This document shows positions 1 through 11,572 of a DNA stretch of 64,000 nt, piece by piece (position 1 is the stretch's first letter; each line of letters opens with the position of its first letter). This DNA comes from Burkholderia cepacia ATCC 25416 (GTDB lineage Bacteria > Pseudomonadota > Gammaproteobacteria > Burkholderiales > Burkholderiaceae), in NCBI RefSeq assembly GCF_001411495.1, contig NZ_CP012982.1, forward strand, positions 1,612,001-1,676,000, read 5' to 3'. A program made the position numbers and the translations under genes. The notes under the pieces are model-generated. The model saw nothing but the letters and a program-made list of their open reading frames with translations, was not told where the DNA came from and did not search any database.

Positions 1-1505
<1,505 letters not shown>

Positions 1506-1525
1506 CGCTTGCTCGCCCCGCACGC

Positions 1526-2539
1526 TCAGATGCCGAGTTCGGCGCGCACGGCCTGCCAGTTCGCGCGCGTCATCAGCTTGCCGCTCGTCTGCGTGTCGGC
1601 CGGCGGCGTCTTGCCGTTGCGAATCCAGTCGACGAGGTTCTGCGTGCTGTCCTTGCCGTGGTTCGTCGAGCTGACGGCGATCGTCCCATAGAAGCCGGTC
1701 GGCTCCTTCTTCTGGAATTCGGCGAACGCCTCGCCGGCACCGTTGATGCCGACGCCGATCACGTCGGCGGCCGGAATATGCAGCTGTTCGGTCGCGCGCA
1801 CCGCGCCGAGCACGGTTTCCTCGTTCAGCGCGTAGACCACCCACTTCTTGATGTTCGGATGCCGCGCGAGCACCGGCGCGGCCGCGCTGAAGCCGCCTTC
1901 GTCGTCGGTCGTCTTCTGCGGTGCATCGAAGATGTTCTCCTGGCGGAAGCCGTTCGCGAGCAGCGCCTGCGTCGCGCCGTCGGTGCGCAGCTTCGCGGTC
2001 GGCAGCTCGTAGTTCGTGATCCGCAGCGCGCCGACTTCCTCGGGCTTCCAGCCGCGTCGCTTCATCTCGTCGGAAATCGCCTGGCCGACCTGGTTGCCGA
2101 TCTTGGTCGCCGACATCCCGAGGTGCGGCACGTTCGACAGCGGCTTGCCGGTCGAATCGACGAGCTGGTCGTCGACGGTCACGAACTTCATGTTGTAGCG
2201 CTTCGCACGCGCGGCGATCGCCGGCCCGAGGCGCACGTCGGGCGCGCAGATCACGAAGCCCTGCGCGCCTTGCGAGCCGAGGTTGTCGATCGCGGCCAGC
2301 ACCTTCTCGCCGTCGGGCGTGCCGATCTTCACGACCGAGAAATTCTCCTTCTGGCCGAGCGCGGACGCCGCGTTCTGCTCGTTGATGAACCAAGCCTGCT
2401 CGGGCATCTTCACCAGGAAGCCGATCTTCAGCGGCGCGTCGGCGCGCGCGGCGCCCTGCATGCCGAGCGGCGCGATGCACAGCGCGGCGAGCAGCGCGCG
2501 CAGGGTGTGTCGGCGAATCGTTTGGGTCGTGCGGTTCAT
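1526..2539 (-). CDS. araF: L-arabinose-binding periplasmic protein AraF
   Basis: Periplasmic substrate-binding protein of the arabinose ABC importer. It is 337 residues with a basic N-terminus, a hydrophobic stretch and an Ala-rich cleavage region near residues 30-34 (signal peptide). The mature part follows E. coli AraF closely by eye: [14 protein letters not shown] near the mature start, [19 protein letters not shown], a VDDQLVD block, TKIG, and the [16 protein letters not shown] segment. It lies between the arabinose dehydrogenase gene and araG on the same strand and is probably co-transcribed. Periplasmic pentose and galactose binding proteins share the fold, but the motif agreement favours arabinose. 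Confidence 0.92.
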   Translation of the reverse strand: MNRTTQTIRRHTLRALLAALCIAPLGMQGAARADAPLKIGFLVKMPEQAWFINEQNAASALGQKENFSVVKIGTPDGEKVLAAIDNLGSQGAQGFVICAPDVRLGPAIAARAKRYNMKFVTVDDQLVDSTGKPLSNVPHLGMSATKIGNQVGQAISDEMKRRGWKPEEVGALRITNYELPTAKLRTDGATQALLANGFRQENIFDAPQKTTDDEGGFSAAAPVLARHPNIKKWVVYALNEETVLGAVRATEQLHIPAADVIGVGINGAGEAFAEFQKKEPTGFYGTIAVSSTNHGKDSTQNLVDWIRNGKTPPADTQTSGKLMTRANWQAVRAELGI

Positions 2540-2613
2540 GCGGTGTCTCCTTGATGTCGGCTTGTGCCGTAATGATTCGTCGTGCGCGATCGCGCCGCGG
2601 CGCGCCCGCGCAG

Positions 2614-3579
<966 letters not shown>

Positions 3580-4509
3580 TCAGTGCGCCCAGCGCAGCAC
3601 GAGCGGATCGAGCCGGCGCGCGATCGCGAGCAGTTCCGCGCGCGTGTCCGGATGCAGTTCCGGCATCGGATGCCGTGGCCGCTCGCACGCGATCACGCCG
3701 CCTTCGCGCATCAGCGCCTTCGCGGTGAGAATCCCGGACTGGCGGTTCTCGTGATTGATCAGCGGCAGCCACGCCTGATAGCGCTCGAAAGCGTCGTCGT
3801 GGCGCCCTTCGCGCCAGGCTTCGAGAATCGGCCGGATGCCGTCCGGAAACCCGCCGCCCGTCATCGCGCCGGTCGCGCCGGCATGGAGGTCGGCGAGCAG
3901 CGTGATCGCCTCCTCGCCGTCCCACGGCCCCTCGATCGCGTCGCCGCCGAGCCGGATCAGTTCGCGCAGCTTGTTCGCCGCCCCGGGCGTCTCGATCTTG
4001 AAGTACGCGACCTGCTCGATCTCGCGCGCCATCCGTGCGAGGAACGGCGCGGACAGCGGCGTGCCGCTCGCGGGCGCATCCTGGATCATGATCGGGATGT
4101 CGATCGCGTCCGAAACGCGCGCGAAGAAATCGAAGATCTGCGCTTCCGGCACGCGGAACGTCGCGCCGTGATAAGGCGGCATCGCCATCACCATCGCCGC
4201 GCCGAGCTGCTGCGCGCGCAGGCTGCGCGCCGCGCACACCTGCGTGCCGTAGTGCGACGTCGTGACGATCACCGGCACGCGGCCCGCGACGTGTTCGAGG
4301 ATCGTGCGCGTGAGCACGTCGCGTTCGTCGTCGGTGATCGCGAACTGCTCGGAGAAGTTCGCGAGGATGCACAGCCCGTCGGAACCCGCGTCGATCATGA
4401 AATCGACCGCGCGTTTCTGGCTCGCGAGGTCGAGCTCGCCGGTGTCGGTGAAGGTCGTCGGGACGACGGGGAAGATGCCGCGATAACGCGGCGTGCTGCT
4501 CGATGTCAT
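3580..4509 (-). CDS. L-2-keto-3-deoxyarabonate dehydratase (DapA family)
   Basis: Converts L-2-keto-3-deoxyarabonate to alpha-ketoglutarate semialdehyde. The protein is 309 residues and belongs to the dihydrodipicolinate synthase/N-acetylneuraminate lyase superfamily: a TIM barrel beginning RGIFPVVPTTF, with the Schiff-base lysine in AYFKIE (K171). The exact substrate comes from context, between an IlvD/Edd-family arabonate dehydratase and arabinose 1-dehydrogenase. This is the Azospirillum-type pathway ending in alpha-ketoglutarate; the last enzyme, ketoglutarate semialdehyde dehydrogenase, is not in the window. Family members can also be aldolases, so sequence alone does not exclude a KDA aldolase. 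Confidence 0.85.
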   Translation of the reverse strand: MTSSSTPRYRGIFPVVPTTFTDTGELDLASQKRAVDFMIDAGSDGLCILANFSEQFAITDDERDVLTRTILEHVAGRVPVIVTTSHYGTQVCAARSLRAQQLGAAMVMAMPPYHGATFRVPEAQIFDFFARVSDAIDIPIMIQDAPASGTPLSAPFLARMAREIEQVAYFKIETPGAANKLRELIRLGGDAIEGPWDGEEAITLLADLHAGATGAMTGGGFPDGIRPILEAWREGRHDDAFERYQAWLPLINHENRQSGILTAKALMREGGVIACERPRHPMPELHPDTRAELLAIARRLDPLVLRWAH

Positions 4510-4569
4510 GGTTCGCGTCCTGCTTCGGCGTCGGTGGCGACCGCCGTCATGCGTTCACGGTTTCACGAA

Positions 4570-4589
4570 GCGGGCCCGGGCGGGCCCGC
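4570..4589 (-). other. GC-rich inverted repeat between dehydratase genes
   Basis: An 8-base perfect inverted repeat (GCGGGCCC / GGGCCCGC, 4-base loop) lies in the 127-base gap between the arabonate dehydratase and the keto-deoxyarabonate dehydratase. No T-run follows on the minus strand, so it looks more like an mRNA processing or stability hairpin than a terminator. Its function is not shown. Confidence 0.4.
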
Positions 4590-4636
4590 AACCGGCTGCG
4601 GCGCGCGTTTGTGGCACTTCTCGCGCCGCCTGCCGC

Positions 4637-6388
4637 TCAATGCGAATGGCTCGGCACGTCCGCGCCGCGCGTGCCGACCAGGAAGTCGAGGTCGCACCCC
4701 TCGTCGGCCTGCAGCACGTGATCGATGTACAGCCGTGCGTAGCCGCCCTTGCCGAGCTGCCCGGCCACGCCCGGCGCCGCGGTCGGATCGACGTCCGACA
4801 GGCGGCGCTGCAGTTCGTCATCCGGAATGTCGAGATGCAGCGTGCCGGCCTCGCAGTCGAGCTCGATCCAGTCGCCGTTGCGCACGGCCGCGAGCGGCCC
4901 GCCGGCGGCGGCCTCCGGCGCCACGTGCAGCACGACCGTGCCGTACGCGGTGCCGCTCATCCGCGCGTCGGAAATCCGCACCATGTCCTTCACGCCCTGG
5001 CGCAGCAGCTTCGGCGGCAGGCCCATGTTGCCGACCTCGGCCATCCCCGGATAACCGCGCGGCCCGCAGTTCTTCAGCACGAGCACCGAGCTGGCGTCGA
5101 CGTCGAGCGCCTCGTCGTTGATCGTCGCCTTGTAGTGGTCGAGGTTCTCGAACACGACCGCGCGGCCGCGATGCTTCAGCAGCTCGGGGCTCGCCGCCGA
5201 CGGCTTCAGCACCGCGCCGCGCGGCGCGAGATTGCCGCGCAGGATGCAGATGCCGCCGTCCGCGATCAGCGGCCGGTCGAGCGGGCGGATCACTTCGTCG
5301 TCGTAGTTCGGCGCTTCGCGCACGTTGTCCCACAGCGACTTGCCGTTCACCGTCAGCGCGTCCGGGTGCGGCAGCAACCCGCCTTCGCCGAGCCGGCGCA
5401 GCACGGCCGGCAGCCCGCCCGCGTAATAGAACTCTTCCATCAGGAAGCGCCCCGACGGCATCAGGTCGACGATCGTCGGCGTGTCGCGGCCGATGCGCAT
5501 CCAGTCCTCCAGTTCGAGCGGCACGCCGATGCGGCCCGCGATCGCCTTCAGGTGGATCACCGCATTCGTCGAGCCGCCGATCGCCGCATTCGCGCGGATC
5601 GCGTTCTCGAACGCCGCGCGCGTGAGGACCTTCGACAGCACCAGCCCTTCGAGCGCCATCTCGACGATGCGGATGCCGGACATGTGCGCGAGCACGTAGC
5701 GGCGCGAATCGACGGCCGGGATCGCCGCGTTGTGCGGTAGCGCGACGCCGAGCGCCTCGGCCATGCACGCCATCGTCGACGCAGTGCCCATCGTGTTGCA
5801 GGTGCCGGCCGAGCGCGACATCCCGGCTTCGGCCGACAGGAAGTGATGCAGGTCGATCTCGCCGGCCTTCAGTGATTCATGCAGCTGCCACACGGCCGTG
5901 CCGGAGCCGATGTTCCTGCCTTCGAGCTTGCCGTTCAGCATCGGCCCGCCCGACACGACGATCGCCGGCACGTCGCAGCTCGCCGCGCCCATCAGCAGCG
6001 CGGGCGTCGTCTTGTCGCAGCCGGCGAGCAGCACGACCGCGTCGATCGGGTTGCCGCGGATCGCTTCCTCGACGTCCATCGACGCAAGGTTGCGCGTGAG
6101 CATCGCCGACGGGCGCAGGTTCGATTCGCCGTTCGAGAACACCGGGAACTCGACCGGGAAGCCGCCCGCTTCGAAGATCCCGCGCTTCACGTGCTCGGCG
6201 AGCTTGCGGAAGTGCGCGTTGCATGGCGTCAGTTCGGACCACGTGTTGCAGATGCCGATGATCGGACGGCCATCGAACTCGTGATCGGGAATGCCCTGAT
6301 TCTTCATCCAGCTCCGGTACATGAAGCCGTTCTTGTCGTTCGTGCCGAACCATTGGGCGGAGCGCAGCCTGGGTTTTGTTGCCGACAT
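4637..6388 (-). CDS. L-arabonate dehydratase (IlvD/Edd family)
   Basis: Dehydrates L-arabonate to L-2-keto-3-deoxyarabonate. At 583 residues it has the usual length of sugar-acid dehydratases of the IlvD/Edd family. Candidate ligands of the iron-sulfur cluster are C56 (LTPCN), C124 (AGCDKTTP) and C197 (GTCNTMG), matching the three-cysteine pattern of Rhizobium arabinonate dehydratase; K126, beside C124, matches its carbamylated, metal-binding lysine. It is the first gene of the minus-strand arabinose operon and is divergent from the LysR gene. Dihydroxyacid dehydratase IlvD is the main alternative, but the pathway neighbours argue against it. Confidence 0.9.
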   Translation of the reverse strand: MSATKPRLRSAQWFGTNDKNGFMYRSWMKNQGIPDHEFDGRPIIGICNTWSELTPCNAHFRKLAEHVKRGIFEAGGFPVEFPVFSNGESNLRPSAMLTRNLASMDVEEAIRGNPIDAVVLLAGCDKTTPALLMGAASCDVPAIVVSGGPMLNGKLEGRNIGSGTAVWQLHESLKAGEIDLHHFLSAEAGMSRSAGTCNTMGTASTMACMAEALGVALPHNAAIPAVDSRRYVLAHMSGIRIVEMALEGLVLSKVLTRAAFENAIRANAAIGGSTNAVIHLKAIAGRIGVPLELEDWMRIGRDTPTIVDLMPSGRFLMEEFYYAGGLPAVLRRLGEGGLLPHPDALTVNGKSLWDNVREAPNYDDEVIRPLDRPLIADGGICILRGNLAPRGAVLKPSAASPELLKHRGRAVVFENLDHYKATINDEALDVDASSVLVLKNCGPRGYPGMAEVGNMGLPPKLLRQGVKDMVRISDARMSGTAYGTVVLHVAPEAAAGGPLAAVRNGDWIELDCEAGTLHLDIPDDELQRRLSDVDPTAAPGVAGQLGKGGYARLYIDHVLQADEGCDLDFLVGTRGADVPSHSH

Positions 6389-6467
6389 CGTCAGTCCTGT
6401 GGTGACGGGATACCGGCGCAGTCTAGGCAGAATTTTGATAACTGGCTAATGACGTTTTTGGCGATTA

Positions 6468-6491
6468 CGATATCGATTTCGATATCGATAT
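6468..6491. promoter_or_regulatory. Tandem palindromic operator-like site between arabinose operon and lysR
   Basis: The 10-mer CGATATCGAT occurs twice (6468-6477 and 6480-6489), 12 bases apart, just before the lysR start at 6503. Each copy contains the perfect palindrome CGATATCG, so both strands read alike. It sits in an AT-rich stretch of the 114-base divergent intergenic region. Phased half-sites like these suit a LysR tetramer and autoregulation, but binding is inferred only. Confidence 0.5.
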
Positions 6492-6502
6492 AAACCCGTA
6501 CG

Positions 6503-7453
6503 ATGCCCGAAGCCAGCCCGTGGGGAAACCGTGGCCGCCTGAAGACGCGCCAGCTTCTGCTGGTCGTCGCGCTTGCCGACGAAGGCAGCATTCACCGCGC
6601 GGCGGCCGCGCTGAACATGACGCAGCCGGCCGCGTCGAAGCTGCTGCGCGAACTCGAGGAATCGATCGGCGCGGTGCTGTTCGAACGCCTGCCGCGCGGG
6701 ATGCGGCCGACGCTGTACGGCGACGCGCTGATCCGTCACGCGCGCGCGGCGCTCGGCAGCCTCGACCAGGCGCACGAGGAACTGGCCGCGCTGAAGGCCG
6801 GCCATCTCGGCCACGTGGCGGTGGGGGCGATCACGTCGCCGGGCTTGCGGCTCGTGCCGCCGGCGGTGGCCGCGGTGAAGGGCACGCATGCGGGCCTGCA
6901 CGTATCGGTCGAGATCGACACCAGCAACGTGCTGCTCGAACATCTCGCGCAGGACAAGATCGACATCGTGGTCGGCCGGCTTTCCGCCGAACACGACAAG
7001 CTGCGGCTGCGCTACGAGCCGCTGACCGGCGAGTCGGTGGCAGCCGTCGTGCGGACCGGCCATCCGCTGCTCGCGCAGGCGCCGCTGGCGCTCGCGGACG
7101 TGCAGCGCGCCGCGTGGGTCGTGCCGCCGGCCGGCAGCGTGCTGCGCCATCGCTTCGAGCTCGTGTTCCAGCGCGCGAGCCTCGCGCCGCCGGCGAACCT
7201 CGTCGAGACGTCCGCGCTGCTGTTCATCACGCAACTGCTCGAACAGAGCGACATGATCGCGGTGCTGGCCGAGGACGTCGCGCGCTACTACGCGCGGCAC
7301 GGGATCGTCACGGTGCTGCCGCTGGAGATGGATTGCCGGATGGACGATTTCGGGATCATCACGCGCACCGACCGGCTGCATTCGCCGGCCGTCGCGGTGA
7401 TGGTGGATGCGATTCGGGTGGCGGCGCGGGGGGTTTATGGCGTCGTGCCGTGA
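6503..7453 (+). CDS. LysR-family regulator of the arabinose operon (GbpR-like)
   Basis: A 316-residue LysR-type transcription factor. It has an N-terminal winged helix-turn-helix (about residues 13-70; IHRAAAALNMTQPAASKLLRELEE) and a C-terminal periplasmic-binding-like effector domain starting near residue 100. It resembles GbpR-type regulators that control sugar-binding-protein operons in alpha- and betaproteobacteria. It is transcribed away from the arabinose genes, and the gap holds two phased palindromes. The natural inference is that it controls arabinose uptake and oxidation with arabinose or galactose as effector. The start is the ATG at 6503; no strong ribosome site precedes it. Confidence 0.85.
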   Translation: MPEASPWGNRGRLKTRQLLLVVALADEGSIHRAAAALNMTQPAASKLLRELEESIGAVLFERLPRGMRPTLYGDALIRHARAALGSLDQAHEELAALKAGHLGHVAVGAITSPGLRLVPPAVAAVKGTHAGLHVSVEIDTSNVLLEHLAQDKIDIVVGRLSAEHDKLRLRYEPLTGESVAAVVRTGHPLLAQAPLALADVQRAAWVVPPAGSVLRHRFELVFQRASLAPPANLVETSALLFITQLLEQSDMIAVLAEDVARYYARHGIVTVLPLEMDCRMDDFGIITRTDRLHSPAVAVMVDAIRVAARGVYGVVP

Positions 7454-7620
7454 GATAGCGGTAGGGTAGGGTTCCGCCGCCGGACGTGGAGAGCAAGGTC
7501 GCCGTTCGGGGCTTTCCGACAACAATACCCCGCTCTATACGGTCGAAGTCGTCAGCTCTCGAGCCTCGCCACCACCCTCTCCGACGACGGCGGGCCGGGT
7601 GCCGCATTGCGCTCGCTTCA
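7454..7620. other. Intergenic junction between arabinose regulator and CDI locus
   Basis: This 167-base gap separates convergent lysR and bcpB. No clear terminator hairpin, repeat or gene was found. It is one boundary of the CDI locus; no direct repeat matching the far boundary (around 20.0 kb) could be seen by eye. Confidence 0.4.
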
Positions 7621-9357
7621 TTAGAACTGTGCCGTGACCTGAAAACCCACCGTCACGCGTGCCGTTTGGAATCCGGATGGTTTGTAGATCGGTGTGCCGG
7701 CAAACAGGTCGTAACCGTAGGCGCCCAATCGAGTCGCGACGCTACCCTTTACGCCGATCACGGCGCCTGCCAGTTGCGTGCCGACCAGCGCGACCGGCTG
7801 CGGGCCCCACACTCGACCGTAGTCGAGGCCCGCGTAGACCGCCATACCCGTCTGCCCGATCGGCGCCTGCAATTCGTTGCGCCAGTAGAAGCCGCGAGAA
7901 GCCGCCAGCATCGTCTCTCCGTCAAAGCCGCGTACCGTATAGCGGCTGCCGATCGTCAGGTCGTCGATGTAGTACAGCGTGTTGCCCGTGTACTGGCCGT
8001 GGAACGTCGTCACGTAACGTAACGGCTGCTGCGCGATCACAAACGGCACCGACAGGTTCGCGTCGAGCACCGCCATCTTGTAGCGGTACGTCGGACCGCC
8101 GTCGGCAGCCAAGCTGTCGTCCTGCGCGCCGAATGCGCCGATGCCCTGCCGGTACGCGAGCGTGCCGTCGAACTGCGCGTTGCCGAAGTAATGGCGATCG
8201 GTCAGGCCAAACTCGACGAACGTGTTGTTGCGGCGCTGCTGCGGGATCTCGGTGTCTTCGATGAAGCTTTGCCCGAAGCGGCGCGACAGCCGGAACTGCG
8301 CGCCGAACACGTCGTTCTGGCTGCGCGACAGCACGCGGTTCAGCTTGAGGTCGACCGTCTTCGAATTGCCGCTCGCGATGAACGTCTGGTTCACGCCGGC
8401 GATCTGCTGGTAGTACGTGCTTGTGTATGCGGAGAGCGTTGCGGTCCAGTAGCCCCACGGGATCGAATAAAAGCCGTTCCAGCCGTGCGAGCCGAGCCGC
8501 TTGTCGCCGAACTCGAGATCCTGGCTCACGCCGATGTTGAAGATGTCGTTCAGGCCGAGCGGATTGTCGATGCCGAGCGACAGGTTGCCCTGCAGGCGGC
8601 CGGTCGCCCGCGTGCCCGAGTTGTCGATCGAGGCGACGACGGTCCACGGCTTGCCGCGCTTCACGTCGAGCACGACGTCGCTCTCGCCGGGCACGTCGGC
8701 CGGGACAATCTGCATCGACACGTCCTGGCTCGACACGCGTTTCATCTGCTCGAGGCCCTGCTCGAGGTCGCGCAGGTTCAGCAGTTCGCCGTCGCCGGTC
8801 GGGAAGGCTGTTTTCCAGGTGCCGCGGAGCTTTTCGTCGGCGAAACGCACGTGACGGATTACGCCGGGGATCAGCGAAAACTTGAGGGTGCCGGTCGACA
8901 GATCCTGTTCGGGAAGCAGCACGCGCGTCGTGACGTATCCGCGCGCAAGGATCGCTTGCGACAGGCCCTTGACGAGCACGTCGAGCCCCTGTTTGCCAAC
9001 GCACTGGCCGGTGTAGTGCTCGAGCCATTCACGCGCGAAGGCGAAGCGATCCATCGGCAACGTCGATGCGCCTTGCAACTTCAGGGAAGCGGGCAGCGCA
9101 TCGGGAACGTCGAGGGCGAAACGGTCAATGCGAAAGCAGGGCGTTTCGGACGGCAGGGCTGGATACCCTGCGCTGGCCGTCAGGTTCGATCGCACTCCAG
9201 GCGCGGAGACGGTCCGCTCGCGCTCGCGCGCCTCTTCCTGTTGTCGGATTTGCTGGTCGTTACCCGAACTGATCAGGCGGGGAGCTTCTTGCGCCGACGC
9301 GGCCATTGGAATCAGCCATGCGGCCGACAGCAGCATGACCGGGGTACGGATTGTCAT
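7621..9357 (-). CDS. bcpB: CDI two-partner secretion outer-membrane transporter BcpB (CdiB/FhaC family)
   Basis: Outer-membrane TpsB transporter that exports BcpA. The 578-residue protein has a signal peptide (MTIRTPVMLLSAAWLIPMAASA), a Gln/Glu/Arg-rich linker near residues 35-55, POTRA-type domains (about residues 70-220, including a TGTLKFSLIPG segment typical of the ShlB/FhaC family) and a C-terminal beta barrel. The conserved VRGF motif of the FhaC L6 loop is present (YTVRGFDGE), and the chain ends in an aromatic residue (VTAQF) as barrels do. It is the last gene of the bcpAIOB operon, 24 bases after bcpO. Burkholderia loci place the transporter last, unlike the E. coli cdiBAI order. Confidence 0.93.
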   Translation of the reverse strand: MTIRTPVMLLSAAWLIPMAASAQEAPRLISSGNDQQIRQQEEARERERTVSAPGVRSNLTASAGYPALPSETPCFRIDRFALDVPDALPASLKLQGASTLPMDRFAFAREWLEHYTGQCVGKQGLDVLVKGLSQAILARGYVTTRVLLPEQDLSTGTLKFSLIPGVIRHVRFADEKLRGTWKTAFPTGDGELLNLRDLEQGLEQMKRVSSQDVSMQIVPADVPGESDVVLDVKRGKPWTVVASIDNSGTRATGRLQGNLSLGIDNPLGLNDIFNIGVSQDLEFGDKRLGSHGWNGFYSIPWGYWTATLSAYTSTYYQQIAGVNQTFIASGNSKTVDLKLNRVLSRSQNDVFGAQFRLSRRFGQSFIEDTEIPQQRRNNTFVEFGLTDRHYFGNAQFDGTLAYRQGIGAFGAQDDSLAADGGPTYRYKMAVLDANLSVPFVIAQQPLRYVTTFHGQYTGNTLYYIDDLTIGSRYTVRGFDGETMLAASRGFYWRNELQAPIGQTGMAVYAGLDYGRVWGPQPVALVGTQLAGAVIGVKGSVATRLGAYGYDLFAGTPIYKPSGFQTARVTVGFQVTAQF

Positions 9358-9381
9358 AGAAGTGGCGTTGTTCGATCGATT

Positions 9382-9603
9382 TTATGGTTTGGGTGCTAAA
9401 TGTCCCGGAATCCAAACCCATTCGGTACCGCTCCATTTCCAGAAGCCCATGACCCAGATCGTGCTCGACCACGACGGCAACACGGGCTCCATTTCCGGCT
9501 TCGGTGGAGGACGCGGAGGTGCATCAGGTGGCACGGTCTCGCATGCAGCGAGAAGCGTCGACATGACAAACGCTAGGGCTACGGGCCATTTGCATTTCTT
9601 CAT
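9382..9603 (-). CDS. bcpO: Small lipoprotein BcpO of the Burkholderia CDI locus
   Basis: A 73-residue predicted lipoprotein. From the ATG at 9603 it reads MKKCKWPVALAFVMSTLLAAC, a lipoprotein signal with a lipobox (LLAAC) before a Pro-rich segment. The C-terminal half is Trp-rich and ends WVWIPGHLAPKP, like the YxWxPGHW repeats of small Burkholderia surface lipoproteins. The ATG at 9603 is preferred to the upstream start at 9639 because it gives a clean signal peptide. Its place between immunity and transporter genes matches bcpO, which is found only in Burkholderia-type CDI loci and whose role is poorly defined. Confidence 0.82.
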   Translation of the reverse strand: MKKCKWPVALAFVMSTLLAACETVPPDAPPRPPPKPEMEPVLPSWSSTIWVMGFWKWSGTEWVWIPGHLAPKP

Positions 9604-9635
9604 CGTTGCCTCAAAGCGAGTGCGATGTGCGCCGA

Positions 9636-10448
9636 TCACGTCTTAAACCACCGGGAAACGCGGCCAATCAGTCCCTGCGGAGGCGGCACCCACCCCGGCT
9701 TCAGAAAGTCGTAGACGTCATCGTAGTGATCGAGTGGCTTGACGGGCATCAGCTCCATTGGCACCAGCGGATGGTCAATTTCAATTTGGATGCCACGTCG
9801 CCAGCAAATTTTTGTCTCAAGCGTCCCAAGGTATGAGATGAAGTTCTCCAAATCCGGCCAAACGCATTTGACGTTTGCGTGCCGCTTTTCGATCAACGCC
9901 CTTAACCCTGCGGCATCGCGAGCTAGAAGCAATGAGAAAAAATACTCACCATTTGAAATGGCCTGTCGATCAGCTTTGGTTCCCTTTTTTCTCACCTCCT
10001 CGATACACGCCTCCAACTCCTGATCCTTACCCATGATCGCGAGCTGGAATCTGTATTGAAACGCCGCCGCCGATTTTGGATCATTTCTTCCATTCAACAG
10101 CGCTGACGTTTCCATCCGTGCCACTGCCTCAATAACACTTTCATTATCAGACAAGATCGCACAGAGCATCTCAAGTCCTGTGGTGAAACTAGCACCTCCA
10201 TCCAAATCGCAACTCGCTATGGAAAATTTTGACGATAGATAAAAATTTTGCTTGCTAGCAGCGATATTTCTATCGGAAAAATAATCAAAAACTGCCTGTG
10301 CTCGCGCACGACTTGCCAATGCATTGTAAACAATGCCAAGGCGAACTTTATTTCGTCGATATATCACATCATGAACAAGCTCGGGAATTCCATCTCTCTC
10401 AATTTGAACAAAATTCGCCAATTTATCCAATGCTGTTCGATTTGTCAT
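9636..10448 (-). CDS. bcpI: CDI immunity protein BcpI (possibly Imm49-like)
   Basis: Cognate immunity protein expected to bind and neutralise the BcpA C-terminal toxin in the cytoplasm. It is 270 residues, mostly helical in appearance, with no signal peptide or membrane segment. Stretches such as DPKSAAAFQYRFQLAIMGKD recall the Imm49 family, but this family call is from memory of style and is weak. The start lies 2 bases after the bcpA stop, so the pair is translated together. The 5' half of the gene is clearly more AT-rich than the window (about 10200-10450), as usual for exchangeable toxin-immunity cassettes. Role is assigned by position; specificity cannot be read from sequence. Confidence 0.8.
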   Translation of the reverse strand: MTNRTALDKLANFVQIERDGIPELVHDVIYRRNKVRLGIVYNALASRARAQAVFDYFSDRNIAASKQNFYLSSKFSIASCDLDGGASFTTGLEMLCAILSDNESVIEAVARMETSALLNGRNDPKSAAAFQYRFQLAIMGKDQELEACIEEVRKKGTKADRQAISNGEYFFSLLLARDAAGLRALIEKRHANVKCVWPDLENFISYLGTLETKICWRRGIQIEIDHPLVPMELMPVKPLDHYDDVYDFLKPGWVPPPQGLIGRVSRWFKT

Positions 10449-10450
10449 GG

Positions 10451-11572
10451 TTAATTCCGGGGAATCTTTACAATAACCATTCCATTGGAGTCAACTCCGG
10501 AAACCAACTTCACTAGCTTTCCTTTTTTCATGGCTTGTTCTATAACAGTTGCCGTGTTAACGAATTGCGGGTCCTCGGTGTCTTTCAGACGTTTAATGGC
10601 GTATTCCACCCAAGTATCCGTTTGCTGAGTCGGAAGTCCGGTCGCCGGGTTTTCAGGATTTAAGTCAATCGAGCCAGATTTGTTCAACGGCTTTACTTCA
10701 TTGACGTAGACAGTGTCGCCCTTGATGTAGACGCCGTCAAAGCAATTGGCCCCACACTTCCCATCAAGCGGCGTAAAGCCATTCCGTACGAAGTAGTTGT
10801 TCGCCACATATTCACGGGCCTGTCCCTGCAAATCCTTGGACGGCAGCTGGTCGAGTTGTGACAGCACGCCTTGTTCTGCGGTATTCAATTTCACCGGCAT
10901 GCTCTCCATCGTCATCTTGCCGGTGCTGATGAACCCTTTGCCCGTCGGATTCACCGGCCCCGCCAACCAAACATCAATCGACTCGCCCACGCGCGCGGCC
11001 GTCGACGCGATTTTGTTGGTAAGGATACCGCCGATGACTGTTTCCTCGATCGTGTAATCGGGTTTCACGGAGCCGTTTTGCGTCGCGAAGGAATCCACTC
11101 GATTCTGATCACGTTGGCTCGCACCCGGCACGATTGAGCCAGGCAGCGAGCCCAAAATGGCATTGAGGCTTTGATTGGAACGTTGCTCCGGTGTCGCACT
11201 GAAATACGTCTGAGCCGAACCGGCGGAGATGATCGGCGTGCCGCGGACCAGAATCGGCTTGCCCATATACTGCGACAACATATCTTGCGCGGTCTGAAGG
11301 TTCGCCAGGTAGGAGCTCAGCCCGCCCATTGCGCCTTCGCTGGTCGGATTGTTCGCCGTCTGGATCAGCGTCTGAAGGTACGCCATGTTTTCCTTGTTGG
11401 CGGTGTCGTCGACCATTCCCTTCGCCGCGCGCTCAAGCATGTCGGTCCAGTAGGTCGTTGCCTTCGCAACGCAACTCGCGTCGCCACGGCATACCGCTTG
11501 CGCCTTTTCCTTCGCGAGCTGCTCGACGACCTTCACCTCTTCTACGTGAAGCTGTCGATTGTAAAGCTCGTT
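10451..11572 (-). other. Polymorphic toxin region of BcpA (BcpA-CT)
   Basis: The part of bcpA downstream of the NELYN codons. It first has a Cys-containing, Lys/Glu-rich segment (QAVCRGDASC), then a linker, then the terminal domain beginning around VRNGFTPLDGKCG (residue 3028 on). The terminal domain carries D3044, the E3057-V-K3059 pair and a QQTDTWV segment (3081-3087), which fits restriction-endonuclease-like toxin families. Assignment as a nuclease is inference from this residue pattern. Confidence 0.65.
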
